From Chryseobacterium sp. Leaf394 (GTDB lineage Bacteria; Bacteroidota; Bacteroidia; Flavobacteriales; Weeksellaceae): a stretch of 64,000 bases of DNA. The position numbers and the translations under genes are program-made. The notes below the pieces were generated by a model. That model saw nothing but the letters and a program-made list of their open reading frames with translations. It was not told where the DNA came from and made no database searches. How positions within the stretch are numbered: the stretch's first letter is position 1; each line of letters starts with the position of its first letter. The stretch covers positions 261,030-325,029 of the forward strand of contig NZ_LMQH01000004.1 in NCBI RefSeq assembly GCF_001424105.1. Reading direction: 5' to 3'. Of this stretch, positions 1-6,891 are shown piece after piece.

Positions 1-95
1 AAAGGTTTTTTCGTCAGGATTGGTTTTCGGTAGATTATCCTTATGAAAAAGGTTTGTTAGACGATATTATTGTTTTTAGAATGTTTGATTTCTAA
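1..95 (+). pseudogene. 3' end of a REP-associated tyrosine transposase (RAYT), cut by the window edge
   Basis: Reading frame 3 gives about 30 residues ending in VDYPYEKGLLDDIIVF-RMFDF and a stop at 93-95. This matches, almost residue for residue, the end of the remnant at 1600-1810 (VDYSDEKGLLDYIVVF-KMFGF). From memory of the family, this is how Bacteroidota RAYT (IS200-like Y1 transposase) proteins end. The gene's 5' part lies outside the window, so whether the whole gene is intact cannot be judged. It is followed after 6 bp by a REP palindrome, the usual arrangement for a RAYT. Confidence 0.6.
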
Positions 96-101
96 GAACG
101 A

Positions 102-176
102 CCACACGAAAGGATTCGTGCGGCAACGGGGTGCCAGCGAGGGGAATAGTCACGGATTGCAAATCCGCGACATCGG
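102..176 (+). repeat. REP-like palindromic repeat block, downstream of RAYT end
   Basis: The block holds two hairpins. At 104-119 CACGAA and TTCGTG flank a 4-nt loop (AGGA), followed by the GC-rich tail GCGGCAACGG. At 154-168 CGGATT and AATCCG flank GCA. A nearly identical block sits at 1817-1881, also right after a RAYT end, but lacks 10 bp (130-139 here). The GC-rich hairpin stands out from the AT-rich surroundings. Confidence 0.75.
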
Positions 177-409
177 TTTATTTTATAGAATGCAAAGAAA
201 GCTTAGGTAAGGGTGTTTTAAATAGTGGCAAATTTGAAAATCAGATGTTGAAATATCTTGAGAAGAAAAACTCAGATTTTATGAATTTAGGCAATAAAAA
301 AGTAGTTGTGGCAGTAAAAAGTATGGGAAAAGGTGTTAATCTGAAAGATCCTAATCTTAAAAGACTTTTTGAGCTAGCAAAAAAAATAATATCGAATTGG
401 AGTTTATAA
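177..409 (+). pseudogene. Orphan C-terminal protein fragment, possibly a toxin-module remnant
   Basis: An open frame runs out of the REP block to a stop at 407-409 and encodes a lysine-rich stretch (FIECKESLGKG ... LFELAKKIISNWSL). There is no proper start: the first in-frame ATG is at 245, and the upstream part of the frame is REP sequence, so this looks like the 3' end of a larger gene cut off by the RAYT/REP unit. A small acidic gene follows at 441, an arrangement seen where polymorphic toxin C-termini precede immunity genes. No toxin family was recognised; the toxin idea is inference from layout. Confidence 0.35.
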
Positions 410-440
410 CAAATATTAATCAAATTAAAAGACTAAAATA

Positions 441-893
441 ATGGCACACTCATTAGACGTTTTAAGTAAAACATTTTTAAATAAAAACGAAATCATAAGT
501 AAAATGCGGATTATCTCGCAAAAACAAGGAAACAATTTTTCTATTGAAGAGGATAATCGGGTAGATATCTGGAAAGCTGAAAGCTATACTTTAGAAATTC
601 ATTTTTTAACTCAGGATAAGTTTAGTGAATTAAAGGAAGATGATTTTTGGGGTAAAGAGTACGCTGTATTATTTTATATTACTATTTATGGTATAGATGA
701 CACAGAAGATAGGGTGACTTTTCCTTTTTTAAGAGAGTTACTAAAAGACTATCCAGATTTGTTGGTTTTTAATGAAGAAATAGGTGGTGGAAAACCTTTT
801 GTATATAATAAGATGCATTTAGCTGCTTTTTCTGGTAATTCTTTTGCTGGTATTTTCGCAAAACCACCACAAGATCTAAGTAATTTGGCTTAA
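441..893 (+). CDS. Hypothetical small acidic protein, possible orphan immunity protein
   Basis: A 150-residue soluble protein starts with ATG 31 bp after the fragment ending at 409. It has no signal peptide or membrane segment and is acidic, with a clear alpha/beta pattern (WKAESYTLEIHFL, YAVLFYITIYG). I do not recognise the family. Its position directly behind a truncated C-terminal fragment suggests an immunity protein left from a toxin-immunity pair; this is inference. Coding looks intact, with AT-rich codon use like its neighbours. Confidence 0.6.
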   Translation: MAHSLDVLSKTFLNKNEIISKMRIISQKQGNNFSIEEDNRVDIWKAESYTLEIHFLTQDKFSELKEDDFWGKEYAVLFYITIYGIDDTEDRVTFPFLRELLKDYPDLLVFNEEIGGGKPFVYNKMHLAAFSGNSFAGIFAKPPQDLSNLA

Positions 894-1170
894 AGATAAA
901 CTGCTCAATTTTCAGAATGAGCCCCCGCTGCCGCACGAACAATGTCATTAAGTTAGTGATTTAAATTATTGATTTTCAATGAATGATTTTATGGTAAAAT
1001 GACCAATTCGTTTTCAGATTATGTAGAAGTATATATAGAAAACTACGATCCAAACTACGATTAAATTTTTAGCCGCCTTCGCAAGAGGCGGTTTTTTTTA
1101 CTTGCAAACAGAAAATTTTTATACCTACACCCGCTCAATCTGGTTAGAAAATTTCGTTTTTAATAAATTT
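894..1170. other. Intergenic remnants: truncated REP and a tiny ORF
   Basis: This 277-bp stretch contains a half REP at 925-939 (CCGCTGCCGCACGAA, minus orientation, without its second arm). A 21-codon ORF at 999-1064 ends in YIENYDPNYD and is probably the tail of a lost gene, since a terminator hairpin follows at once. No intact gene is seen. Confidence 0.5.
1071..1099 (+). terminator. Rho-independent terminator
   Basis: CCGCCT at 1073-1078 pairs with AGGCGG at 1086-1091 and is followed by a run of eight T. It sits 8 bp after the stop of the tiny ORF fragment at 999-1064, which supports that fragment once being the end of a transcribed gene. Confidence 0.8.
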
Positions 1171-1407
1171 ATGGCTGAAAGAAAAAAAAATATTCAAAAT
1201 TTGGCTGAAAGAAAAAAACAATATAGTGCACTAGTTTGGGCAAAGAACAACCCTAGCTTTGACTTTCGAACTTGTTGGCATGAAAATATTCCTTTCAAAA
1301 AAGTTGAAGTCTTTGACCTGCTCATGAAATTAAAAGAATTTTATGAAGTAGATAAATATGAACTTTTAACTGATGATAGGAAAAACAAAGATGGGTGGGA
1401 ATTATAA
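1171..1407 (+). CDS. Hypothetical 78-residue protein
   Basis: The ATG at 1171 opens a 78-codon ORF; an in-frame TTG at 1102 lies directly after a terminator T-run and is a poor start. The N-terminus carries a short near-repeat (MAERKKN, then LAERKKQ ten residues later), mirrored by a repeated 15-mer GCTGAAAGAAAAAAA in the DNA. The rest is mixed charged and aromatic, with no signal peptide. The family is not recognised. A perfect 9-bp hairpin overlaps its stop (1407-1430). It may be another orphan from the decayed locus. Confidence 0.45.
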   Translation: MAERKKNIQNLAERKKQYSALVWAKNNPSFDFRTCWHENIPFKKVEVFDLLMKLKEFYEVDKYELLTDDRKNKDGWEL

Positions 1408-1430
1408 GAAGAAGCTTGAGGGCTTCTTCT
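1407..1430 (+). terminator. Hairpin at gene end, without a T-run
   Basis: AGAAGAAGC and GCTTCTTCT form a perfect 9-bp stem with a 6-nt loop overlapping the stop of the 1171 ORF. There is no following T-tract, so it is at best a weak terminator or a 3' stabilising hairpin. Confidence 0.4.
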
Positions 1431-1508
1431 CCATTAGACCAACAAAAAATATATTATTTACCTTTTAAGAGATTTTTACATATTCTCATAAGAAATTCTT
1501 ATTACACC

Positions 1509-1536
1509 CCGCTGCCGCACGAATCCCTTCGTGTGG
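1509..1536 (-). repeat. REP-like palindrome, left flank of RAYT remnant
   Basis: CCGCTGCCGCACGAA followed by TCCCTTCGTGTGG is the reverse complement, with one or two changes, of the REPs at 102-129 and 1817-1844. It lies about 65 bp before the RAYT start at 1600, so the RAYT remnant is bracketed by oppositely oriented REPs. Confidence 0.75.
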
Positions 1537-1599
1537 CTTTTTTCTTTTAACAAAATTTTCTAAAATTGCAATTTTATTTATCTTTATAAAAACATAAAG

Positions 1600-1810
1600 A
1601 TGAGCAGAAACTATAAATTCCACAATATCTAAAGTTCATGTGGAACAATTAGTTCATTGGCAAAAAAAATCACATAATACAAATCAAAACGCCGTAGAAG
1701 CAGGTCTTGTTTTTCGTGCAGAAGTTTACAAAAACAGTAGTGCGGTAGATTATTCTGATGAAAAAGGTCTGCTTGATTATATTGTTGTTTTCAAAATGTT
1801 TGGTTTCTAA
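1600..1810 (+). pseudogene. Internally deleted RAYT (IS200-like Y1 transposase) remnant
   Basis: It begins MSRNYKFHN, the opening I recall for Bacteroidota RAYT proteins, then stops at 1630. A different frame continues at once as the family's C-terminus (QNAVEAGLVFRAE, SSAVDYSDEKGLL, ending MFGF at 1808-1810). Intact relatives are about 180-200 residues; here the middle, including the HUH motif and the catalytic Tyr, is missing. The remnant is therefore inactive and would need a RAYT in trans to move. REPs flank it at 1509-1536 and 1817-1881. Confidence 0.7.
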
Positions 1811-1816
1811 GAACGA

Positions 1817-1881
1817 CCACACGAAAGGATTCGTGCGGCAGCGGAGGGGAATAGTCACGGATTGCAAATCCGCGACATCGG
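1817..1881 (+). repeat. REP-like palindromic block, right flank of RAYT remnant
   Basis: CACGAA/TTCGTG hairpin at 1819-1834, GCGGCAGCGG tail to 1844, then AGGGGAATAGTCACGG and the second hairpin CGGATT-GCA-AATCCG at 1859-1873. The block is nearly identical to 102-176 apart from the 10-bp difference. It ends where a new protein-coding fragment begins. Confidence 0.75.
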
Positions 1882-1979
1882 TGTCTCATAAGGAATTTCA
1901 GATTGCAATAACCAGTGAAAAAGGAGCAAAAATTCTCACTAAATATTTAAAAAAAATAAAAAATATTGTAATAAAATGA
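1882..1979 (+). pseudogene. Orphan C-terminal fragment overlapping a downstream gene
   Basis: Directly after the REP block, an open frame encodes about 30 basic residues (HKEFQIAITSEKGAK ... KNIVIK) and stops at 1977-1979. It has no start of its own apart from REP-derived codons, so it appears to be the tail of a disrupted gene. Its TGA overlaps the ATG of the next gene (ATGA), the translational coupling expected for a toxin tail and its immunity gene. No family was recognised. Confidence 0.35.
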
Positions 1980-2338
1980 AACCTATCAAGAACAGTAAAT
2001 TTATATTTACCGATACAGATGACGGGATAAAAAAAATTTTTCTTAGAGAGAAATATTTTGAATTTGTATGTTTATTAATTACAGATTATTATCATGAAAA
2101 AATTGTAGAAAATGATTTTTATAAGTATTTTGTCAATTTATTAAATGATTTGGATGAAGATTATGGAGTGTTTTTCATTGAACATCATATGCCTCCCCAT
2201 TGGGCGTTAAGTATTATTCAAAATAAACATACTACAGATGCTTTCGATTATGATGAAAGAATGAAAAAGATCACAACAAAATTTGAGAGAAAAAATAATC
2301 TAAAATCATTTGTTATAGATTATAGTATCATGACATAA
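1976..2338 (+). CDS. Hypothetical 120-residue protein, possible orphan immunity protein
   Basis: The ATG at 1976 overlaps the stop of the preceding fragment by ATGA. The protein is soluble and rich in Asp, Tyr and Phe (FIFTDTDDGIKK, LNDLDEDYGVFF, HHMPPHWALS), with no signal peptide or membrane segment. A strong hairpin terminator follows 12 bp after the stop. The family is not recognised. The coupled position behind a truncated tail makes an immunity role plausible but unproven. Confidence 0.6.
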   Translation: MKPIKNSKFIFTDTDDGIKKIFLREKYFEFVCLLITDYYHEKIVENDFYKYFVNLLNDLDEDYGVFFIEHHMPPHWALSIIQNKHTTDAFDYDERMKKITTKFERKNNLKSFVIDYSIMT

Positions 2339-2349
2339 TTATTTAATTT

Positions 2350-2376
2350 ACCGCTTATTAATTTAGCGGTTTTTTT
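2350..2376 (+). terminator. Rho-independent terminator
   Basis: CCGCT at 2351-2355 pairs with AGCGG at 2365-2369, followed by seven T. It ends the transcript of the gene at 1976-2338. Confidence 0.75.
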
Positions 2377-2445
2377 ACATTGAACAGCGGAGCTTTCAAA
2401 AGAAAGGATTTGAGGTTGTTTTAGCAAACAGAATGAGTAATCCCC

Positions 2446-2585
2446 ACGCTGCCGCACGAACCCCTTCATGTGCCTTTTTCTTTTATAAAACTTGTAAAAT
2501 TGTATTACTTTTTATCTTTCAAAACATACAATGATAAGTACAAATTACAAATTCCCTCAGCTGCCGCACGAATCCCTTCGTGTGG
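2446..2585 (+). mobile_element. Minimal REP-RAYT-REP remnant (5' end only)
   Basis: An imperfect REP at about 2446-2473 is followed by an AT-rich leader very like the one upstream of the RAYT at 1600, then ATGATAAGTACAAATTAC at 2531 (M-I-S-T-N-Y-K-F, compare M-S-R-N-Y-K-F). After roughly 25 bp the gene is replaced by a second REP at 2558-2585 in the same orientation as the first. This is a third, almost fully deleted RAYT unit. The rest of 2377-2793 holds no gene, only AT-rich DNA and the rocD promoter. Confidence 0.6.
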
Positions 2586-2743
2586 TCAATTCTACAAACC
2601 AAAAATCCTAAGACTAAACTTTAAATTTATCTGAAAAAAGATATAAAAACCAAAACTCAATTATACTTCACCAAATATCTTCCGAATTATTTATCAATTC
2701 TTTACAATAGTTCTGAATCTTCATTTTAAACAGAAATTAATTA

Positions 2744-2775
2744 TTGATGCAAGTTATTTAGAATCCTTAAATTTG
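2744..2775 (+). promoter_or_regulatory. Promoter of rocD (Bacteroidota type)
   Basis: TTG at 2744-2746, a 21-bp spacer and TAAATTTG at 2768-2775 fit the flavobacterial consensus TTG-N(17-23)-TAnnTTTG. It lies 18 bp before the rocD ATG. Confidence 0.65.
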
Positions 2776-2793
2776 TGCAAAAGCAAAAAGATT

Positions 2794-4038
2794 ATGTCAA
2801 CAGCAGAACAAACAAAAGATTCACAATACTTCATCGAGCTCGAAGAAAAACATGGCGCACACAATTACCATCCGCTTCCTGTGGTTTTAGACAGAGGTGA
2901 AGGTGTATTTGTCTGGGACGTTGAAGGCAAAAAATATTACGATTTCCTTTCAGCTTACTCCGCTGTAAATCAAGGGCATTCTCATCCAAAAATTGTAGAA
3001 GCTTTAGTTAATCAGGCTAAAAAATTAGCTTTAACTTCCAGAGCATTTTACAACTCAAGCTTGGGAGAGTATGAGAAAAAGATCACTACCCTTTTCGGTT
3101 TTGATAAAGTTTTACCGATGAACTCAGGAGCCGAAGCGGTTGAAACTGCAGTAAAATTAGCCAGAAAATGGAGTTATGAAGTAAAAGGAATTTCAGAAAA
3201 CGCAGCGAAAATTGTGGTTTGTGAAAACAACTTCCACGGAAGAACAACAACGATTGTTTCTTTCTCCAATGATCCTGACGCCAATAAAAATTACGGGCCT
3301 TTCACTCCTGGGTTTGTGAAAATTCCTTACAATGATTTGAATGCTTTAGAGGAAGTTCTGAAAAATGACGCTCAGAATATTGCTGCATTTTTAGTAGAGC
3401 CCATTCAGGGAGAAGCAGGTGTTTACGTTCCGGATGAAAATTTCCTTAAAAATGCTTCAGAACTATGTAAAAAACACAATGTTCTTTTCATCGCTGATGA
3501 AGTTCAGACCGGGATTGCAAGAACAGGTAAACTGATCGCATGTCATCACGAAAATGTACAGCCTGATATTTTAATTTTAGGAAAAGCCCTTTCAGGAGGA
3601 ATGTATCCCGTATCAGCTGTTTTGGCCAACGATGAAATTATGAATGTGATTAAGCCTGGACAGCACGGTTCTACTTTTGGTGGAAACCCGATTGCCTGCG
3701 CTGTTGCCATTGCTGCATTAGACGTTGTTGCCGAAGAAAACTTATCAGAAAGAGCCGAAGAATTAGGAAAATTATTCAGATCCGAAATTGAAAAAGTGAT
3801 TGAAAAATCTGATTTGATTACCAAAGTGAGAGGTAAAGGTTTATTAAACGCCATTTTAATCAACGACACACCGGAAAGTTCTACCGCCTGGAATCTATGT
3901 TTAAAATTAAAGGAAAACGGATTGCTTGCAAAACCAACCCACGGAAACATCATCAGACTCGCTCCGCCATTGGTGATCACAGAGGAGCAGTTGTTGGATT
4001 GTGTGAAGATTATTGAGAAAACTGTTCTGGAATATTAA
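2794..4038 (+). CDS. rocD: Ornithine aminotransferase
   Basis: This 414-residue class III pyridoxal-phosphate aminotransferase converts ornithine and 2-oxoglutarate to glutamate semialdehyde and glutamate, linking arginine breakdown to proline. The start is ATG 2794; an in-frame TTG at 2773 lies inside the promoter. Family features include [18 protein letters not shown] (cofactor phosphate region), [18 protein letters not shown] and [15 protein letters not shown], where K264 should be the PLP lysine, then GSTFGGNP. Length and motifs fit RocD better than ArgD or GabT. It is monocistronic, with its own promoter and a terminator at 4089. Confidence 0.93.
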   Translation: MSTAEQTKDSQYFIELEEKHGAHNYHPLPVVLDRGEGVFVWDVEGKKYYDFLSAYSAVNQGHSHPKIVEALVNQAKKLALTSRAFYNSSLGEYEKKITTLFGFDKVLPMNSGAEAVETAVKLARKWSYEVKGISENAAKIVVCENNFHGRTTTIVSFSNDPDANKNYGPFTPGFVKIPYNDLNALEEVLKNDAQNIAAFLVEPIQGEAGVYVPDENFLKNASELCKKHNVLFIADEVQTGIARTGKLIACHHENVQPDILILGKALSGGMYPVSAVLANDEIMNVIKPGQHGSTFGGNPIACAVAIAALDVVAEENLSERAEELGKLFRSEIEKVIEKSDLITKVRGKGLLNAILINDTPESSTAWNLCLKLKENGLLAKPTHGNIIRLAPPLVITEEQLLDCVKIIEKTVLEY

Positions 4039-4088
4039 ACTATTTTAGATTTTGATTAGGAAAACTTTTCAGTATTAATGATATAAAT

Positions 4089-4114
4089 AACACTCTTTTG
4101 GGTGTTATTTTTTT
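4089..4114 (+). terminator. Rho-independent terminator of rocD
   Basis: AACACTC and GGGTGTT form a 7-bp stem with one wobble pair around TTTT, followed by a T-rich tract. Confidence 0.75.
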
Positions 4115-4142
4115 GTAAAGGATTTAGTTTTAAAATAAACTG

Positions 4143-4150
4143 TATTTTTG
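4143..4150 (+). promoter_or_regulatory. Promoter -7 element, glycosyltransferase operon
   Basis: TATTTTTG fits TAnnTTTG and lies 20 bp before the ATG at 4171. No clear -33 TTG at the usual distance was seen. Confidence 0.45.
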
Positions 4151-4170
4151 CTGAAATTAGTTGGTTAAAA

Positions 4171-4929
4171 ATGAAGCTTTCGGTTGCTATTATTACTTTC
4201 AACGAAGACAGAATCATCGAAAAAACACTCAGTTCGGTTTATGATATTGCAGATGAAATTGTCGTGATCGACAGTTTTTCGACTGACAGAACGGTAGAGA
4301 TTTGTCAGAAATTTTCTAAAGTAAAACTGATTCAGCAGAAATTTCCTGGTTTTGGAAAGCAGAAAAATTTTGCTATCAGCCAATGCTCTGGAGAGTGGAT
4401 TTTGTTTTTGGATGCTGATGAAATTCCGGATGAAACTGCAAAAAAATCAATTCAAAAAATCGCAAATCAGAACCATTCAGATTTTTCGGTATTCAACATT
4501 GCATTTAATAACATTTTCCTTGGCAAATCGCTTAAATACGGCGGTTGGGGAAATCTTAAAAGAGAAAGATTATTCAGAAAAAACGCAGGAAAATATTCTG
4601 AAGACATCGTACACGAAATGTTTTTAACTGAAGAAAAAATTGGACTTTTAGAAGGAAAATTAAATCACTACACCTACAAAGATATTCATCATCACATCGA
4701 AAAATCAAATAAATATACGACGATGATGGCCGAAAAAATGTATAGCCGCGGTAAGAAATCAAGTGTTTTGAAAATTATTTTCAGTCCGATTTATCAGTTT
4801 ATCAAATCCTATTTTATACGCCTTGGTTTTCTTGATGGCTTGGTGGGTTATTACGCTGCAAAAACTGCTGGCTTCTATACTTTTCTGAAATATCAGAAAC
4901 TCTACGAATTACACAAGGTTAAAAAGTAA
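4171..4929 (+). CDS. Glycosyltransferase family 2 (WaaE/KdtX-like)
   Basis: A 252-residue GT-A fold enzyme. The N-terminus LSVAIITFNEDRIIEKTLSS, the segment IVVIDSFSTDRTVEI, and FLDADE (the metal-binding acidic motif) mark family 2. The compact size and the pattern NIAFNNIFLGKSLKYGGW resemble WaaE-type sugar transferases of the LPS core. ATG 4171 is chosen because the GTG 69 bp upstream lies inside the preceding terminator. It overlaps the deacetylase gene by TAATG, so the two are probably translated together. Donor and acceptor sugars cannot be told from sequence. Confidence 0.85.
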   Translation: MKLSVAIITFNEDRIIEKTLSSVYDIADEIVVIDSFSTDRTVEICQKFSKVKLIQQKFPGFGKQKNFAISQCSGEWILFLDADEIPDETAKKSIQKIANQNHSDFSVFNIAFNNIFLGKSLKYGGWGNLKRERLFRKNAGKYSEDIVHEMFLTEEKIGLLEGKLNHYTYKDIHHHIEKSNKYTTMMAEKMYSRGKKSSVLKIIFSPIYQFIKSYFIRLGFLDGLVGYYAAKTAGFYTFLKYQKLYELHKVKK

Positions 4930-5672
4930 TGTTGCTCAATTTCATTAAAGGTATTTTTGGAATAAGGTTTTCCAATGACCTAAGAATTTTAATGTACCAT
5001 CAGATCATGCCTGAAAAAGACAGGATCGATAACGACATTGTTATTTCGGCAGAAAAACTTGATGAGCAACTGAAATATATTGCGGAAAATTTTGAAACTG
5101 TATTTTTCAGCGAGCTTGAAGAGAAAAAAGATGTTAAGAACAAAATTGTCATCACGTTTGACGATGGTTATTACAACAATCTGGTTTATCTAGTTCCGCT
5201 TCTTATTAAATATCGACTGAAAGCTACGATCTGCATACCGACCGAACTTATTGAGAAAGATCTTGAAAACATTCCAGGTACTTTTATGAGTTTTGATGAA
5301 ATTAAATCTTTGCCACAGGAAAATGTAGAAATTGCTTTGCACAGTCACAGTCACAAAAACTACGCTGAAATGAGCCTTGAGGATGCGGAAAAAGACATCA
5401 GAGAAAACATCGCAACGCTGGAAAAACACCAGATTCAGTTTACTAATGTTTTGGTTTATCCGTATGGGAAATTTCCAAAAAAGGGAATTCCGAAAAGGAG
5501 ATTTTTTGAGCTTCTTGAAAAACTCAATATTTCTGCAGGATTGCGAATTGGGAATGATCTCAGTTCTTTTCCGTGGAGGAAAAAGTTTGAGATTAAAAGA
5601 ATCAATATGAAGGGCAGCGACAGCTTTTCTGTATTTAAAAGAAAACTGCGTTACGGGAAAATAAAACTTTAG
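4929..5672 (+). CDS. Polysaccharide deacetylase (NodB-type, carbohydrate esterase 4)
   Basis: 247 residues. The NodB signatures are present: TFDDGYYNN at residues 76-84 (catalytic and metal Asp 78/79), HSHSH at 138-142 (metal His) and YPYGKF near residue 178. The family removes N- or O-acetyl groups from glycans. There is no evident signal peptide, although the N-terminus is mildly hydrophobic. The start overlaps the stop of the upstream glycosyltransferase, so it belongs to that operon and probably trims a sugar of the same polysaccharide. Its stop codon overlaps the stop of the opposing gene. Confidence 0.85.
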   Translation: MLLNFIKGIFGIRFSNDLRILMYHQIMPEKDRIDNDIVISAEKLDEQLKYIAENFETVFFSELEEKKDVKNKIVITFDDGYYNNLVYLVPLLIKYRLKATICIPTELIEKDLENIPGTFMSFDEIKSLPQENVEIALHSHSHKNYAEMSLEDAEKDIRENIATLEKHQIQFTNVLVYPYGKFPKKGIPKRRFFELLEKLNISAGLRIGNDLSSFPWRKKFEIKRINMKGSDSFSVFKRKLRYGKIKL

Positions 5673-6742
5673 GAAAGCAGTTTTTTATACAGATTTTGAT
5701 AAGATTCTGCCATCGATTTGTAGCTGAATTTCAAAGCATGCTCACAAAGTTTTTGAGGCATTTTAGCATCGTTTTCATATTGTTGAATGCCTTTCAGATA
5801 TACTTCATTCATTTTTTCAGCATCGAAATTATCGAAATAAAAAGCGAGATTTCCACCGATTTCCGGGAGACTTGTAAAACGGCTGAGAAAAACAGGCTTT
5901 CCAAAATACATCGCTTCCACAGGCGGAATTCCAAATCCTTCAGCTAACGATGGATGACAATATGCTTCACAGTTTTTCAGGAAAAAATATTTCTCTTCAT
6001 TGGTTACATTCTCCAGAATATGAACTCTGTTTTCCAGTTTTAAATCTTTTATTTTAGCTAAAAAACTTTCTTTGTAATCTGACTTCGCAGCAGAGGTAAT
6101 TAAAACCAAATCCCTGTCGTTATGAGCCATCATATCCAGCAAAACGTTTTGATTTTTCTTTGGATAAAGAACTCCAATCGTAAGAATATATTTTTTTTCA
6201 GCTAAATTTAAGTTTTTAACTGAACTAAAAACTTCGTTTTCAGGAAAAACCAGTCCGTTGTAAATCACATCGATTTCGACATCATCTTGAAGCTGAAACA
6301 AGTGTTTATTTTTAATAAAATCATCTTTCACAAATTCTGAAATACACACAATTGCATCTGCATTCCCGACATTTTTCTGGACTAAATTTGTAAACTTTTT
6401 AACTTTTTTATCCGAACTTTTGTCATGAAGAAAGTTAAGATCGTGCAGCGTAACTACTTTTTTCTTTGATTTTTTAGCGTGAAAATACTCTGAAAGCTGA
6501 TGTGTCGTATGGATCAAATCAAATTCCGAAGTGTTGACAGGAAGTTTTTTTTGCCAGAATTTCCAGTTGATGATTTGAAAACGTGATTTTGTTGCAGGAA
6601 TATTTTTTGCCGGTCCGTAAAATGTATAATTCAAATCAGATTTTAACCCGTCTAAGCCCTTGATCAGGGACAAACAGACGTTTGCAATTCCCGATTTCGG
6701 ATATTTCAGGCGTTCAACGTCAATCAGGATTTTATTTTTCAT
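5669..6742 (-). CDS. Glycosyltransferase family 1/4 (GT-B)
   Basis: 357 residues with the C-terminal donor-binding half typical of GT4: KYILTIGVLYPKKNQNVL and the EX7E region AYCHPSLAEGFGIPPVEAMYFGKPV. The N-terminal domain (LIDVERLKYPKSGIANV, FDLIHTTHQLS) fits mannosyl- or glucosyltransferases of surface glycans. It is transcribed toward the deacetylase, and the two stop codons overlap (TTTAG at 5668-5672). The start is ATG at 6742. Confidence 0.87.
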   Translation of the reverse strand: MKNKILIDVERLKYPKSGIANVCLSLIKGLDGLKSDLNYTFYGPAKNIPATKSRFQIINWKFWQKKLPVNTSEFDLIHTTHQLSEYFHAKKSKKKVVTLHDLNFLHDKSSDKKVKKFTNLVQKNVGNADAIVCISEFVKDDFIKNKHLFQLQDDVEIDVIYNGLVFPENEVFSSVKNLNLAEKKYILTIGVLYPKKNQNVLLDMMAHNDRDLVLITSAAKSDYKESFLAKIKDLKLENRVHILENVTNEEKYFFLKNCEAYCHPSLAEGFGIPPVEAMYFGKPVFLSRFTSLPEIGGNLAFYFDNFDAEKMNEVYLKGIQQYENDAKMPQKLCEHALKFSYKSMAESYQNLYKKLLS

Positions 6743-6792
6743 AGCGAAATACGACTTTGAGCCAAAAATATAAATTTAAACTTTAAAATCTT

Positions 6793-6800
6793 TACTTTTG
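6793..6800 (+). promoter_or_regulatory. Promoter -7 element
   Basis: TACTTTTG fits TAnnTTTG, 4 bp before the small ORF at 6805 and 87 bp before the glycosyltransferase at 6888. The -33 part is not clear. Confidence 0.45.
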
Positions 6801-6804
6801 TTAT

Positions 6805-6891
6805 ATGAAATCGCTACACTCTATAAAGATGAAAACAAACAAATCTTCCGCGATTGCATGTGACCATAAAAAAATAAACAGCTGTACATGA
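6805..6891 (+). CDS. Small 28-residue ORF coupled to glycosyltransferase (leader peptide candidate)
   Basis: ATG at 6805, 28 codons, and a TGA that overlaps the ATG of the next gene (ATGA at 6888-6891). The peptide contains ACDHKKINSC, a compact group of two Cys and one His. A TAnnTTTG element lies just upstream, so the ORF would be first on the transcript. It is either a leader peptide coupling translation to the glycosyltransferase, a small protein, or chance. No homologue is recognised. Confidence 0.35.
   Translation: MKSLHSIKMKTNKSSAIACDHKKINSCT

Noticed and set aside
3546..3980. Long antisense ORF opposite rocD
   Set aside because: It is fully within rocD, whose motifs and codon use are unmistakable; an antisense shadow.
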